DNA from: an uncultured Oscillospiraceae bacterium
GTDB taxonomy: Bacteria > Bacillota > Clostridia > Oscillospirales > Oscillospiraceae
Length of the DNA: 64,000 nucleotides
Assembly: GCA_934591895.1 (NCBI GenBank)
Contig: CAKTPP010000006.1
Span: 79,163-143,162 of the forward strand
Reading direction: 5' to 3'
How positions within the stretch are numbered: the stretch's first letter is position 1; each line of letters opens with the position of its first letter. This document shows positions 16,196 to 25,475 of this stretch, piece after piece. Both the position numbers and the translations under genes were made by a program. The notes beneath the pieces were generated by a model. The model had not been told where the DNA came from and did no database searches. It was given only the letters and a program-made list of their open reading frames with translations.

Positions 16196-16813
16196 ATGAA
16201 GAAGAAGTGGACCATCGCGACGGTGCTCCTCCTGGCAGTGGCACTGCTGGCGGTCGGTACGTGGGCGTACTTTACGACCGTCGGCACGGCGGACAACGTC
16301 ATCACGATGGGCTCGGTCAAGCTCGCGCTGCATGACGAGGACGGCAATGGCGATCCGTTCACGACCGCGCGCGTCATGCCCGGCAGTGTTGTGAACAAAG
16401 TAGTTTATGTGGAGAATGTCGGCACGGGTGCGTTTTACACCCGCGTGAAGATCACGCCCGAGATCATCAACGCCGACAGCGAGAGTATGCCGCTCGACCC
16501 GAGCGAGCACCTGCTGGTGCTGGATCTGAACGATACCGACTGGATCGCCGGAACGGACGGATACTATTATTATAAGGGTGCGGTCGATCCGAAGACGGCC
16601 ACGGCGAACCTGTTCAGCCGCGTCACGTTCAGCACCAAAATGGGCAACGAATACCAGAATTCCACGGTGCACATCTATGTAACGGCGGAGGCCGTGCAGA
16701 CGGCGAACCTTGAAAAGTACGCCGCCGAGGATGTCAGAGATGTGTGGAAGCACGTCGGAACGGTCGAGGCGAGCACCTCGAGCACGCAGATCGACCCGAT
16801 CCCGACGCCCTGA
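16196..16813 (+). CDS. SipW-cognate secreted protein 3
   Basis: A 205-residue protein with the signal helix ending VGTWAYFTTVGTADNVI, then a domain with the repeated family pattern 'KLALHDEDG... VNKVVYVENVGTGAFYTRVKI'. The chain ends in a Ser/Thr/Pro-rich tail (STSSTQIDPIPTP), perhaps a linker for assembly. AAGGAGAAAGG precedes ATG 16196. The VWA adhesin gene starts 17 bp later, so they are coupled. Confidence 0.8.
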   Translation: MKKKWTIATVLLLAVALLAVGTWAYFTTVGTADNVITMGSVKLALHDEDGNGDPFTTARVMPGSVVNKVVYVENVGTGAFYTRVKITPEIINADSESMPLDPSEHLLVLDLNDTDWIAGTDGYYYYKGAVDPKTATANLFSRVTFSTKMGNEYQNSTVHIYVTAEAVQTANLEKYAAEDVRDVWKHVGTVEASTSSTQIDPIPTP

Positions 16814-16830
16814 GAAAGGAGGACGAAACC

Positions 16831-19314
16831 ATGAAAAAACGCATTCTCTCGCTCGTCCTCTGCGCAGCCCTGCTCCTGAGCCTGTGCCTGTTCATGGGCG
16901 CCGGCATGGCCGGGGATGCGCCCGCCACGGAGGACTTTGTGCCCGCCGTGAACTTTACGAACGCAGGACCGCTGCTCAAGCCTGCGCAGACTGCCGGTCC
17001 GGCCAGAGTGCGCGCGATTGCGGCGGACAACACGGGCAGCGGTGTCCAGCTCAGCAAGACCGTCACGAAGGATGAGAATTCCGACACCTACACCGTCCGG
17101 CTCGAAGCCTACGCGACCGGTGCGCAGACCACCGTCGTCAGCACGAAGCCCTGCGACATCGTGCTCGTCCTCGACGTCTCCGGCTCGATGGATTGGTGCA
17201 TTGAAGGCGGCCAGAATTGCAGGGGCAATCACTATGCGGCCACATATTCTGTAGATTCGAGCAAGTACAACTATTATAGAGGCGAGTATGTATTTACCTA
17301 TTACATCAAGGATGCTTCCGGCTACTATCAGCCGCTTGCGTGGTGCGACGGTCGGCACGGGAGAGGCAATTGTGCCGGCGGCGAAGGATGGTATGCAAGC
17401 AGAGACCAAGCCAAGCACACTGCTGCAAATAAGCTGACTCCGAAGACCAGCGCTGACAGTGAAGGAACGCAGTTCTATGAAAAAGTGGGCTGCACCTCCC
17501 GTCTGTCCGCGCTGAAAACGGCGGTTGGAAACTTCATCGATCAGGTTGCGGACAAAGAGACGGATACTGTTAAGCACAATATTTCGATCGTCAAATTTGC
17601 CAGCAACAAGAACAGTGCCGTTGGAAACAGCACCGACGAAAATGGGTATAACTACTCCCAGATCGTAAAGAACCTGACAGATGCCAAAGCGGGACAGCAG
17701 GAGCTGAAAAATGCCGTAAATGCCCTGAACGCCAATGGCGCGACCAGATCCGACTATGGCATGGAGCATGCGAAGGACATTTTGAGCAAGGTTACGCGCG
17801 ATAGTACCAAAGTTGTCGTCATGTTTACGGACGGTTCTCCAACCGCATGGAGAGAGTTTGACGACGATGTGGCAGACGGCGCGATCAGCGCCGCAAAGTC
17901 GCTGAAGGACAGCGGCGCGACGGTTTACACGGTTGGTTGTTTGGATGGCGCGGACGGAAGACCGGTGGCGAACATTAACAGTAACAGTGTCAGCAAGGTC
18001 AATAAGTATATGCACCTCGTGTCCTCCAACTATAAGAATGCGGAGAAGATGTCAAACCCCGGAGCAAGCACCTATCCAGCCGGAGGCAAATCCTACTATC
18101 TCTCGGCCGGCAATGCTGAGGAACTTAAGAATGTCTTCCAGAACATCAGCAATCAGGTCGGCGGTTCGGACACGAAGCTGACAAGCAGTTCCGTGCTCAA
18201 GGACGCAGTGACGCCATACTTTGAAATTCCGGGCGGCACGAACGCGCAGATCACGCTGAAAACGGCGGACTGCACCGGCGCGGCCAACGGAAAGCTGACC
18301 TTCGGTACGGAGGCACCAGCACCCGGCACTGTAACGGCAGCAGCGAACGGAAACACGGTTTCGGTCACCGGGTTTGACTATTCCGCCAAGTGGTGCGGCT
18401 CGCGCACGGACGCGGACGGCCACATAACCTACGGCGGCCAAAAACTGATCGTCGAATTCAAGATTCGGCCGACGGCCGACTTCCTCGGCGGCAACGGTGT
18501 GCAGACGAACGTCGGCACGGATGACGGCATCTATGAGTCGAGCGAAGCCGGTAAGGAGCCGGTCGAGAAGTTTGCACCGCAGAGTGCGGATGTGCCTGTG
18601 AAGGCGGTCGTTCCGCAGGCGACTGACACGGCGATTTGCCTCGGTGAGACAACAAATCTGGCGGACCGTGTCAAAACAGGCGTTTCGCAGCTTGACGGAG
18701 AGAACAACAAGTACGTGAATGTGACCTACACGGTCGAGGATGAAAACGGCGTAACGGTCGGCACGTACACGGTTCCTGCTGGCAAAACCAGCAGCGAAGG
18801 AACTTGGGAGTGGCCAAACGGCAGCGAGGTTCAGCCGGATAAGACCACGACCTACACGGTGACGAGCACTTCTACCCCGTCGACGGGTGACAAGACAAAA
18901 ACGGCCGACGATGAAACAACATTCACCATCAAGGTCAACACCTGCAGCCTGACGATCTCCAAGACCGTCACCGGCGACGGCGCGAACAAGAACCAGACGT
19001 TCGTGTTCGATGTCAAGGACAGCACCGGTAAGCTCGTGACCACCATCGTGCTCAAGGACGGCGAACATAAGACCATCACCGGTCTGGCCGTCGGCACGTA
19101 CACGGTCACTGAGGATACAAACTGGTCGTGGAGCTACGATATCTTAGACGGAAACAACAAGACGGCCACGCTCAGCAGCGAAGAGCCCAGCGCCACGGTC
19201 CCTGTCACCAACCATTACAATTCGCGCAACTGGCTCACGAGCATTGCCGACGTGATCAACAAGTGGGTCAGCGCAACCCAGATCCAGCAGATTCCGGATC
19301 CGAAAACAAACTGA
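16831..19314 (+). CDS. Secreted VWA-domain adhesin with C-terminal pilin-like (DUF5979/Cna-B type) domain
   Basis: The 827-residue protein has a Sec signal peptide (about 1-28), a von Willebrand A domain whose metal site begins D115-V-S117-G-S119 and is completed by the TRSDYGM and MFTDGSP stretches, several beta domains, and a C-terminal domain starting LTISKTVTGDGANKNQTF that resembles the Cna-B/DUF5979 repeats of pilins. About 90 residues are inserted right after the MIDAS motif and contain several cysteines (DWC, QNC, AWC, GNC, GCTS). There is no LPxTG and no C-terminal membrane helix, so it is probably held by the fibre or by other proteins. It likely acts as a tip adhesin. Confidence 0.82.
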   Translation: MKKRILSLVLCAALLLSLCLFMGAGMAGDAPATEDFVPAVNFTNAGPLLKPAQTAGPARVRAIAADNTGSGVQLSKTVTKDENSDTYTVRLEAYATGAQTTVVSTKPCDIVLVLDVSGSMDWCIEGGQNCRGNHYAATYSVDSSKYNYYRGEYVFTYYIKDASGYYQPLAWCDGRHGRGNCAGGEGWYASRDQAKHTAANKLTPKTSADSEGTQFYEKVGCTSRLSALKTAVGNFIDQVADKETDTVKHNISIVKFASNKNSAVGNSTDENGYNYSQIVKNLTDAKAGQQELKNAVNALNANGATRSDYGMEHAKDILSKVTRDSTKVVVMFTDGSPTAWREFDDDVADGAISAAKSLKDSGATVYTVGCLDGADGRPVANINSNSVSKVNKYMHLVSSNYKNAEKMSNPGASTYPAGGKSYYLSAGNAEELKNVFQNISNQVGGSDTKLTSSSVLKDAVTPYFEIPGGTNAQITLKTADCTGAANGKLTFGTEAPAPGTVTAAANGNTVSVTGFDYSAKWCGSRTDADGHITYGGQKLIVEFKIRPTADFLGGNGVQTNVGTDDGIYESSEAGKEPVEKFAPQSADVPVKAVVPQATDTAICLGETTNLADRVKTGVSQLDGENNKYVNVTYTVEDENGVTVGTYTVPAGKTSSEGTWEWPNGSEVQPDKTTTYTVTSTSTPSTGDKTKTADDETTFTIKVNTCSLTISKTVTGDGANKNQTFVFDVKDSTGKLVTTIVLKDGEHKTITGLAVGTYTVTEDTNWSWSYDILDGNNKTATLSSEEPSATVPVTNHYNSRNWLTSIADVINKWVSATQIQQIPDPKTN

Positions 19315-19330
19315 ACAGGAGGGATGACAT

Positions 19331-19888
19331 ATGAAACGTATCTTTAACGGTTCAGGCGGGAGAAAGACCGCGCTCATCCTCTCCCTGTGCCTGATCTTCG
19401 CACTGGCCGTCGGCACGACGTTCGCCCTGCTCCAGGCGAACACCGACCCGGTGACGAACACATTCAAGGCTGCCGAGTCCAAAATCACGATCGAAGAGAA
19501 GACGGACAACGGCATCAAGTCGGAGATTTACGTCAAGAACGAGGGCACGGCTGTGTCCTATGTCCGCGTCAAGCTGGTCATGAACTGGGTGGATAATACC
19601 ACTGGAAACATCGTTTCCGGCGACAACCTGCCGAATGTCACGCTCAACAGTGACAACAGCTGGTTCCTCGGTTCTGACGGCATCTACTACTACAAGATGC
19701 CGGTCGCGGCGAACGGCGGCAAGACGACCAACCTGCTGAACACGCCCATCGAGCAGAACAACGCGCCCGAGGGCTGTCACCTCGAGGTGACGGTGCTGGC
19801 CGAGAGCATTCAGGCCGCGCCGAGCGCGGCTGTGGAAGGCGCGTGGAAGGTCACGGTCGGCAGTGACGGCAACCTGACAGCAAAGTAA
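19331..19888 (+). CDS. SipW-cognate secreted protein 4
   Basis: This 185-residue protein has a basic N-terminus, a hydrophobic helix (about 13-33) and the cleavage region VGTTFALLQANTDPVTNTF. The domain shares the family pattern 'EIYVKNEGTAVSYVRVKLVMNW' with protein 3, and the YYYK stretch too, so the two are probably paralogs. It starts 16 bp after the VWA gene behind CAGGAGGG and is followed 13 bp later by the SLH gene. A minor subunit or adaptor role is inferred. Confidence 0.8.
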   Translation: MKRIFNGSGGRKTALILSLCLIFALAVGTTFALLQANTDPVTNTFKAAESKITIEEKTDNGIKSEIYVKNEGTAVSYVRVKLVMNWVDNTTGNIVSGDNLPNVTLNSDNSWFLGSDGIYYYKMPVAANGGKTTNLLNTPIEQNNAPEGCHLEVTVLAESIQAAPSAAVEGAWKVTVGSDGNLTAK

Positions 19889-19901
19889 GGAGGGCAGCGG
19901 T

Positions 19902-21209
19902 ATGAAACACAAAAAGCTTACCATGATCGTCGCCCTCGTGCTGGTGGTCGCGCTGGCCGCGGGGCTGGGTATCTGGGCGACGGGCGAGGAAAAGCTCCCC
20001 ACCGTCACCTACTATGACGGCAACGACGGCAACAACGCGCGCTTTGCCTTTACCAACACCGGCAAGGGCTCGGCGACGGATCTGTTTGCAAACTTCTCCA
20101 ACTGCATGCCCGGCGACAGCCTCACGCAGACCATCTGCGTCAAGGCCGACAGCGCCAACGGCACGCAGGGCGCGAAGGTCTATCTCCGCGCCGAGATCGA
20201 CGGCGACGCCTCCGCCAAGGAGGGCACCGCCATCAAGTACAGCGATGTGCTCAGCCACATCAACATGACCGTGTCGCAGGACGGCAAGGTGCTCGCGAGC
20301 AACAAGAACGCGAGCCTCTTCGACCAGCTTGACGCGGCCGACGGACTCAAGAGCAGCGTCCTCGTTGCCGAGGTCTTCCCGAAGGCAGACCCGGTCAAGC
20401 TGGACGTGACCGTTGAGATCGACCCCGCGATGGGCAACGCCTTCCAGGAGGCGGCTGCGCACATCAAGTTCGTCTTCTCTGCAGAGGATAACGAGGTGCC
20501 GCTTCCGCCGCTGGAGCGCGCCGACCACTTCGCGTACGTCAGCGGTTATCCGGACGGCACGGTTCGCCCGCAGGGCGACATCACGCGCGCCGAGGTCGCA
20601 ACGATCTTCTTCTGCCTGCTGCAGGATGACGCCCGTGAGCAGGTCTGGAGCACGCACTACCCGTTCCCCGACGTGGTGCCGAACTGCTGGTACAGCAACC
20701 GCGTTGCGACGATGAGCAACGCCGGCGTGATGGTCGGTTACCCGGACGGCACGTTCCGCCCGAACAACAAGATCACGCGCGCCGAGTTTGCGACCGTTGC
20801 GGCGGGCTTCTTCCACGCACCGGAGGTCTCGGGCGATGCCTTCAGCGACATCTCCGATTCCTGGGCACGCGATTATATCAACCGTGCGGCCGCGCTCGGC
20901 CTGGTCAGCGGTGATGACGACGGCACGTTCCGTCCGAACGACTACATCACGCGCGCAGAGGTCATGGCGATCCTCAACCGCGTCCTGTTCCGCACACCGG
21001 ACAAGGATCACCTGCTGCCCGGCATGATCACCTGGCCGGACAACAGCGACACGACGGCGTGGTACTACGCCGACGTGCAGGAGGCCACGAACAGCCACGA
21101 CTACGAGCGTGTGGACAACAAGTCGCCCGAGACGTGGACGAAGATCAACAAGCCGCGCGACTGGTCCGCTCTGGAAAGAGAGCTGGCGCAGAAATATCCC
21201 GACCGGTAA
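19902..21209 (+). CDS. S-layer-homology anchored protein with camelysin-like N-terminal domain
   Basis: The 435-residue protein has a signal helix (about 7-27), a TasA/camelysin-like domain to about residue 200, and then three SLH repeats. Each repeat carries the hallmark GYPDGTxRP...ITRAE (GYPDGTVRP, GYPDGTFRP, GDDDGTFRP). SLH domains bind pyruvylated cell-wall polymers, so this protein probably fixes the fibre to the wall. The fusion of a SipW-type domain with SLH is the clearest sign that this cluster makes one surface structure. A strong terminator follows. Confidence 0.85.
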   Translation: MKHKKLTMIVALVLVVALAAGLGIWATGEEKLPTVTYYDGNDGNNARFAFTNTGKGSATDLFANFSNCMPGDSLTQTICVKADSANGTQGAKVYLRAEIDGDASAKEGTAIKYSDVLSHINMTVSQDGKVLASNKNASLFDQLDAADGLKSSVLVAEVFPKADPVKLDVTVEIDPAMGNAFQEAAAHIKFVFSAEDNEVPLPPLERADHFAYVSGYPDGTVRPQGDITRAEVATIFFCLLQDDAREQVWSTHYPFPDVVPNCWYSNRVATMSNAGVMVGYPDGTFRPNNKITRAEFATVAAGFFHAPEVSGDAFSDISDSWARDYINRAAALGLVSGDDDGTFRPNDYITRAEVMAILNRVLFRTPDKDHLLPGMITWPDNSDTTAWYYADVQEATNSHDYERVDNKSPETWTKINKPRDWSALERELAQKYPDR

Positions 21210-21244
21210 GCGCACCGCGCTGAGCAAACCCCAAATCATAGCGG

Positions 21245-21279
21245 ACGCCCCCTGTGCTGCGGCACAGGGGGCGTTTTTT
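21245..21279 (+). terminator. Terminator of the sipW cluster
   Basis: A perfect 13-bp stem (21245-21257 with 21262-21274) is followed by six Ts. A close copy of this hairpin recurs at 22983-23017. Confidence 0.9.
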
Positions 21280-21359
21280 GCGCGGCGGTGTGATCTTTGG
21301 CGGAGAGGCTGCGGCGGAGCGCCATGTTTGCGGCGCCGCCCGGACTGCAGCCTCCGGTG

Positions 21360-21905
21360 TCAGGTCTCCGCGCGCGGCAGACTGGCCGCGTTGCAGTAAT
21401 CGGCCAGCGTGTCCGGCGGGATGGGTGTCCCCTCGCGCAGCCAGACATACATAAGGTTGTACGCTGCGCCGGCCCAGAAATACATCCGGTAGCGCTCGCG
21501 GTCAGAGCCGTCATAGGCGCACTCGGCCGCAAAGGCGTTGAAGAAGTTCTGCAGCCGCTCGCTCTCGTGCGCGGCGATGAGCACGCGGCAGAAGTCCCTG
21601 TATTCATACAGGACGCGGAAAATTTCGCGCCGCGCGCCCGGCCAGTCGTCGCGCCGCAGATACGGGCCCATGACGGCGGCGATCTTGCTGCACACGCGGT
21701 TGATACAGTTGTCGAGGATGGCCTCTTTTGAGCCGAAGTTGCGGTAATACGCCATGCGCGACACGCCCGCGCGCTGTACGAGCGCCTCGATCGTGATGTC
21801 GCGGATGTCCTTTTCCTGCAGGAGCTGGAGCAGCGCCGTCTCCAGACTCTCGCACGTGAGCCGGTTCGCCTCTTCGTTCGACAGGCGGGAAGAGCGCTCT
21901 GCCAT
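21360..21905 (-). CDS. TetR/AcrR-family regulator
   Basis: This 181-residue regulator has the TetR helix-turn-helix near residues 25-60 (ITIEALVQRAGVSRMAYYRNF) shown in part as ALVQRAGVSRMAYYRNF, and a C-terminal ligand domain of the TetR_C_7 style. GGAGG lies 8 bases before ATG 21905. It is divergent from the acetoacetate-decarboxylase-like gene and probably controls it through palindromes in the shared 138-bp gap. Confidence 0.82.
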   Translation of the reverse strand: MAERSSRLSNEEANRLTCESLETALLQLLQEKDIRDITIEALVQRAGVSRMAYYRNFGSKEAILDNCINRVCSKIAAVMGPYLRRDDWPGARREIFRVLYEYRDFCRVLIAAHESERLQNFFNAFAAECAYDGSDRERYRMYFWAGAAYNLMYVWLREGTPIPPDTLADYCNAASLPRAET

Positions 21906-21926
21906 TACAAAAACCTCCATTTCATA

Positions 21927-21985
21927 ACGACGGTCGTCACGGCCGTGGCTGGGTTGTTGCCGCATCCGCCGCGCCACGTTATAAT
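21927..21985 (+). promoter_or_regulatory. Promoter of the decarboxylase-like gene with candidate TetR operators
   Basis: TTGCCG (21957-21962) and a perfect TATAAT (21980-21985) have a 17-bp spacer. Just upstream are two palindromes, ACGAC-G-GTCGT (21927-21937) and CACGGCCGTG (21938-21947), that could bind the divergent TetR protein. Confidence 0.65.
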
Positions 21986-22043
21986 TGCAACAGCGCGGCG
22001 GACAAAGCGCAAGTGCCGAAACTGTGATTTTGGAGGGGTCGTC

Positions 22044-22937
22044 ATGTTCCAGCGAAAGGATCTGTTCGAGGGCACCCGCCCGGCCAGACTCGGGATCGAC
22101 GGGGAGACCGAAATGCCCATTTTGTACTACAAGGATGAGTGCGCATATTTTTACTTCACGGCGGATGCCGAGGAGGTGCAAAAGCGCCTGCCCTCGGACA
22201 ATCTGCATGTCGTCAAGGTGTCGCCCACGCGCTGCATGGTTGCGCTGGCGACGTACAATTACATCCATGCGTCGGTCGGCAGCTATGGCGAGACGGTCAT
22301 GGTCGCCATCTGCACGCACGGCAAGCTGCCCAAGGGGCCGCTGCCGCTCATCCGGCAGGCGCGCGATGCGCACTTCGGCACGTTCGTGTTCCATTGCCCG
22401 GTCACGACGCAGTGGGCGATGGACGGCGGCCGCATCATGTGGAACTACCCGAAATTCATCTCGGACATGACGTTCACGTCCAATGGCCGGTACTTTGAAT
22501 GCCGCCTCTCGTCCGAAGGCAAGCGCATCTTCGACCTGCGCGCGCCCAAGCGCGGCAAGCTCAGCCGCGATACCAAGCCCCAGCGCTGCTTCCTTGCGCA
22601 GGGAGACAAGCTCGTGCAGGCGCCGATCCCGGCTTACGGCATCTGCGAGACGGCGGTGCTGCCGCGCGATGCCGCGGTGACGGTCTACCCCGGCCACCCG
22701 ATGAGCGACGACTGGCTGGCCATAAAGCCCTCGAAGCGCCCGCTCATGGTGCAGCACTTCAACGGGCACATGGCGGCGCTCGGCGCGGCCAGCGTCATCG
22801 AGGAGGGGATTCGCCCCTATGACGGCTATCGCTTCGTCAATGACGGACGCGACGGCGAGCACCGCGTGATTTACGGCGGTGTGGAATACAGGATGCATAC
22901 CGTGCACCAGAAGGAGATCACGATCATGCGCGTGTGA
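22044..22937 (+). CDS. Acetoacetate-decarboxylase-superfamily protein
   Basis: The 297-residue protein belongs to the ADC superfamily. The active-site-like stretch is GRIMWNYPKF. Classical acetoacetate decarboxylases have a PKK-type pair there (Schiff-base lysine plus a second lysine that lowers its pKa); here the second position is Phe. It may therefore be a member with another reaction, as known for aldolase-dehydratase relatives. TGGAGGGG precedes ATG 22044. The divergent TetR suggests inducible expression by a small organic acid. Confidence 0.7.
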   Translation: MFQRKDLFEGTRPARLGIDGETEMPILYYKDECAYFYFTADAEEVQKRLPSDNLHVVKVSPTRCMVALATYNYIHASVGSYGETVMVAICTHGKLPKGPLPLIRQARDAHFGTFVFHCPVTTQWAMDGGRIMWNYPKFISDMTFTSNGRYFECRLSSEGKRIFDLRAPKRGKLSRDTKPQRCFLAQGDKLVQAPIPAYGICETAVLPRDAAVTVYPGHPMSDDWLAIKPSKRPLMVQHFNGHMAALGAASVIEEGIRPYDGYRFVNDGRDGEHRVIYGGVEYRMHTVHQKEITIMRV

Positions 22938-23279
22938 CGGTTCTCTGTTGTGCATACGTTCCCTCTTTCCCCCCCATCTGCTCAAACGCCCCCTGTGCTG
23001 CGGCCCAGGGGGCGTTTGATGCTGTCAAAAGGCTCCTTTTTGACAAAGAGGCTTGCTGCCCGAGCGCAGCGCACGCGCCGTCCGGCGGCACGGCAGAATT
23101 TTTTTGCGTCTCCGGCACGCTGAGGTAGAATTGTTCATAATTTTTGCGGTATAACTTGCGTGCACAAACACAGTGACACGTGGGATCCGCTGCATTTCGT
23201 CCTGCGGCAGCACAAAAAGCTGCAAAAATACAAAGGCGCAGGACGAGCCCCCGCGGCAAATGGAGGATGAAAGAGGAAT
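22938..23279. repeat. Intergenic hairpin and partial structured repeat (copy D)
   Basis: No gene is seen. At 22983-23017 is a hairpin nearly the same as the terminator at 21245. It is followed by the opening part of the dispersed repeat (TGTCAAAAGGCTCCTTTTTGACA near 23025, here split as TGTCAAAA and TTTTTGACA), then GAGCGCAGCGCACGCGCC. The closing part of the element is missing or degraded. I could not place a good promoter for the following MATE gene. Confidence 0.6.
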
Positions 23280-24737
23280 ATGTTCAAGGCGGGAAAAAGG
23301 CCTTCGGCCGACTTGCTTTCCGGCGATGAAGGATGGGTGATCTTCAGGTTTTCGGTACCGATCATTCTCTCTTATCTGCTTCAGCAGATCTATACGATCA
23401 GCGATGCCGCAATCTGCGGGCAGACGCTCGGCGTCGATGACATTGCGGGCGTGAACGATGTGTACCCGATCCTGTTCATATTCCTGCAGTTTGCGGTCGG
23501 CTGCACCGCCGGCTTTTCGGTCATCACCTCCATCGCGGCGGGGCGCGGCGATCAGGCCAGAGTCCGCAGATCCTTTGCGGTGCAGCTCGTTCTCGGCGGC
23601 GTTTTGTCGCTCGCGCTGACCGGCATCGCCATATGGACGCTCAGGCCCCTGCTCCGGTTCATCGGTCTGTCCGAGGCAAACCCCGGCGTCTGGAGGGCGG
23701 CCTATCAGTATTCGCTGGTCATTTTCATCGGCATCTTTGCGCAGCTGTATTACAATCTGATCTGCTCCGTTTTGCGCAGTCTGGGTGATTCGACAACGCC
23801 GCTCGTCTTTCTGCTGTTTTCCACCGTGCTGAACATCGGGCTCGATCTGCTGTTCATCCTTGTGTTCCGGCTCGGGGTCATCGGCGCGGCGGCTGCCACG
23901 GTGCTGGCGCAGGCGGTGAGCGCGGTCACGTGTCTGCTGTATGCCTTCGGAAAATATCCGGAGCTCCATCTCTCCGGACAGGATTTTCGCGCGGAGCTGT
24001 CCGTGTATGCGCAGCATCTGGGTCAGGGGCTGCCGATGGGACTTCAGTTTTCGGTGCTGGCGATCGGCATCATCGTGATGCAGCGCGCGCTGGTCGGCTT
24101 CGACATCGGGCAAGACGGCATCATGGCGGCCGGAAACCCAGCCCAGAACGGATTCGGCGTCGCCAACAAGCTCAACAACTTCCTGATGTGCCCGATGAAT
24201 GCGCTCAGCACCGCGATCGTCAGCTTCAACGCGCAGAATCTGGGCGCGGGCCGGCAGGATCGGATCCGGCGCGGAACGGGCAAGAGCCTGCTGATCGGGC
24301 TCGCCATGTATCTGGTCCTCGGCGGCGCCGGCATGCTCCTGACGATCAACGGTGCATACCAGTACCTGTTTATGAGCGCGGACAAGATCACGGCGGCCAC
24401 GATCCGCTACGGGAATCTGTATCTGTACGTGGATCTGTCCATGTATTTCGCGCTGATGATCCTGTTCGTCTTCCGCTCGGGCGTGCAGGGCGTGGGGCAC
24501 GCGGAGTTCGCGCTGGTCGCCGGCTGCGCCGAGCTGGTCGCGCGCGTTTTGATCTGCGCCTTTCTGCCGAAGCTCGTCAACGGCGGGGCGATCGATTCGT
24601 CGGCCTCCGTGGGGGCGTACATTGCGCTGTGCTTCGCAGATCCGGGCGCGTGGATCCTTGCGGTCGTTTCGCTGCTCTATCCGGTCACGCGGTACCTGCT
24701 CGGCGGCGCGCGCAGGAAGTCAGGCGGGAACGGCTGA
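23280..24737 (+). CDS. MATE-family multidrug/organic cation efflux transporter
   Basis: A 485-residue polytopic protein with twelve predicted helices. It has the MatE N-terminal pattern (FRFSVPIILSYLLQQIYTIS, with the second half beginning GLPMGLQFSVLAIG). MATE proteins export cationic drugs or metabolites using Na+ or H+ gradients. GAGGAA is very close to ATG 23280, with a second GGAGG 11 bases further up. It stands alone, and no regulator is adjacent. The substrate cannot be told. Confidence 0.88.
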   Translation: MFKAGKRPSADLLSGDEGWVIFRFSVPIILSYLLQQIYTISDAAICGQTLGVDDIAGVNDVYPILFIFLQFAVGCTAGFSVITSIAAGRGDQARVRRSFAVQLVLGGVLSLALTGIAIWTLRPLLRFIGLSEANPGVWRAAYQYSLVIFIGIFAQLYYNLICSVLRSLGDSTTPLVFLLFSTVLNIGLDLLFILVFRLGVIGAAAATVLAQAVSAVTCLLYAFGKYPELHLSGQDFRAELSVYAQHLGQGLPMGLQFSVLAIGIIVMQRALVGFDIGQDGIMAAGNPAQNGFGVANKLNNFLMCPMNALSTAIVSFNAQNLGAGRQDRIRRGTGKSLLIGLAMYLVLGGAGMLLTINGAYQYLFMSADKITAATIRYGNLYLYVDLSMYFALMILFVFRSGVQGVGHAEFALVAGCAELVARVLICAFLPKLVNGGAIDSSASVGAYIALCFADPGAWILAVVSLLYPVTRYLLGGARRKSGGNG

Positions 24738-24794
24738 AAATCGGCACTGCAGCGCGGACAAAACGGGCGGACGACTTTGCGGGAGCCGGAGCCG

Positions 24795-24823
24795 TTGACA
24801 AGCGGTCCGCGGCTGCGTATACT
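24795..24823 (+). promoter_or_regulatory. Promoter of the LOG-family gene
   Basis: A perfect TTGACA (24795-24800) and TATACT (24818-24823) with a 17-bp spacer. It is the strongest-looking promoter in this part of the window. Confidence 0.75.
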
Positions 24824-24912
24824 ACAGACGGGCGCGTACCTGCCGGCAGTCAGGTGAAGAGTCTGGCTGCCGTTTTTGTACCGGCCGAAGCATGATCGGA
24901 GTGACTGTGTAT

Positions 24913-25449
24913 ATGAATATTACCGTTTATCTTGGCGCGAATGAAGGAAACGACCCCGGCCTGCGCAAAGCGGCCGAAGAGCTGGGGACATGGATCGGCA
25001 GCAGCGGAAACGCGCTGGTCTACGGCGGCTCCAGATCCGGGCTGATGGGCGCGATCGCGGACAGCGTTTTGCTCTCGGGCGGTGAAGTGACCGGCGTCGA
25101 GCCGCGCTGCTTCATCGAAAACGAATTCCAGCACGACGGCCTGACCAGACTGATCGTGACTGAGGATATGACGGAGCGCAAACGCAGAATGATCGAGCTC
25201 GGCGATGCCTTTATCGCCTTCCCCGGCGGAACGGGAACGCTCGAGGAGATCGCAGAGGTCATGTCGAAGGTGTCTTTGAAGCATCTGGACGCGCCGTGCA
25301 TTCTCTACAACCTGAACGGTTACTACAATGCGCTGCAGGCGCTTCTGGAGCAGATGATCGAAAAGGGACTCTCGTCCGAGGAGCGGCAGGCGGGCATTTA
25401 TTTTGCCGGAAGCCTTGAGGAGATCCGGCACATCCTGAGCCTTGCGTGA
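24913..25449 (+). CDS. LOG-family nucleoside-5'-monophosphate phosphoribohydrolase (TIGR00730)
   Basis: This 178-residue Rossmann-fold protein has the two LOG signatures: YGGSRSGLMGAIAD and PGGTGTLEEI (the PGGxGTxxE motif that binds the ribose-phosphate). LOG enzymes split AMP-like nucleotides into base and ribose-5-phosphate; in bacteria the in vivo role is often unclear. The ATG at 24913 gives the usual MNITVYLG start and has GGAG 11 bases before it; an ATG at 24892 is the alternative. Confidence 0.85.
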   Translation: MNITVYLGANEGNDPGLRKAAEELGTWIGSSGNALVYGGSRSGLMGAIADSVLLSGGEVTGVEPRCFIENEFQHDGLTRLIVTEDMTERKRRMIELGDAFIAFPGGTGTLEEIAEVMSKVSLKHLDAPCILYNLNGYYNALQALLEQMIEKGLSSEERQAGIYFAGSLEEIRHILSLA

Positions 25450-25475
25450 TTTCCGGCCGTCTCCTGAATATGCAA

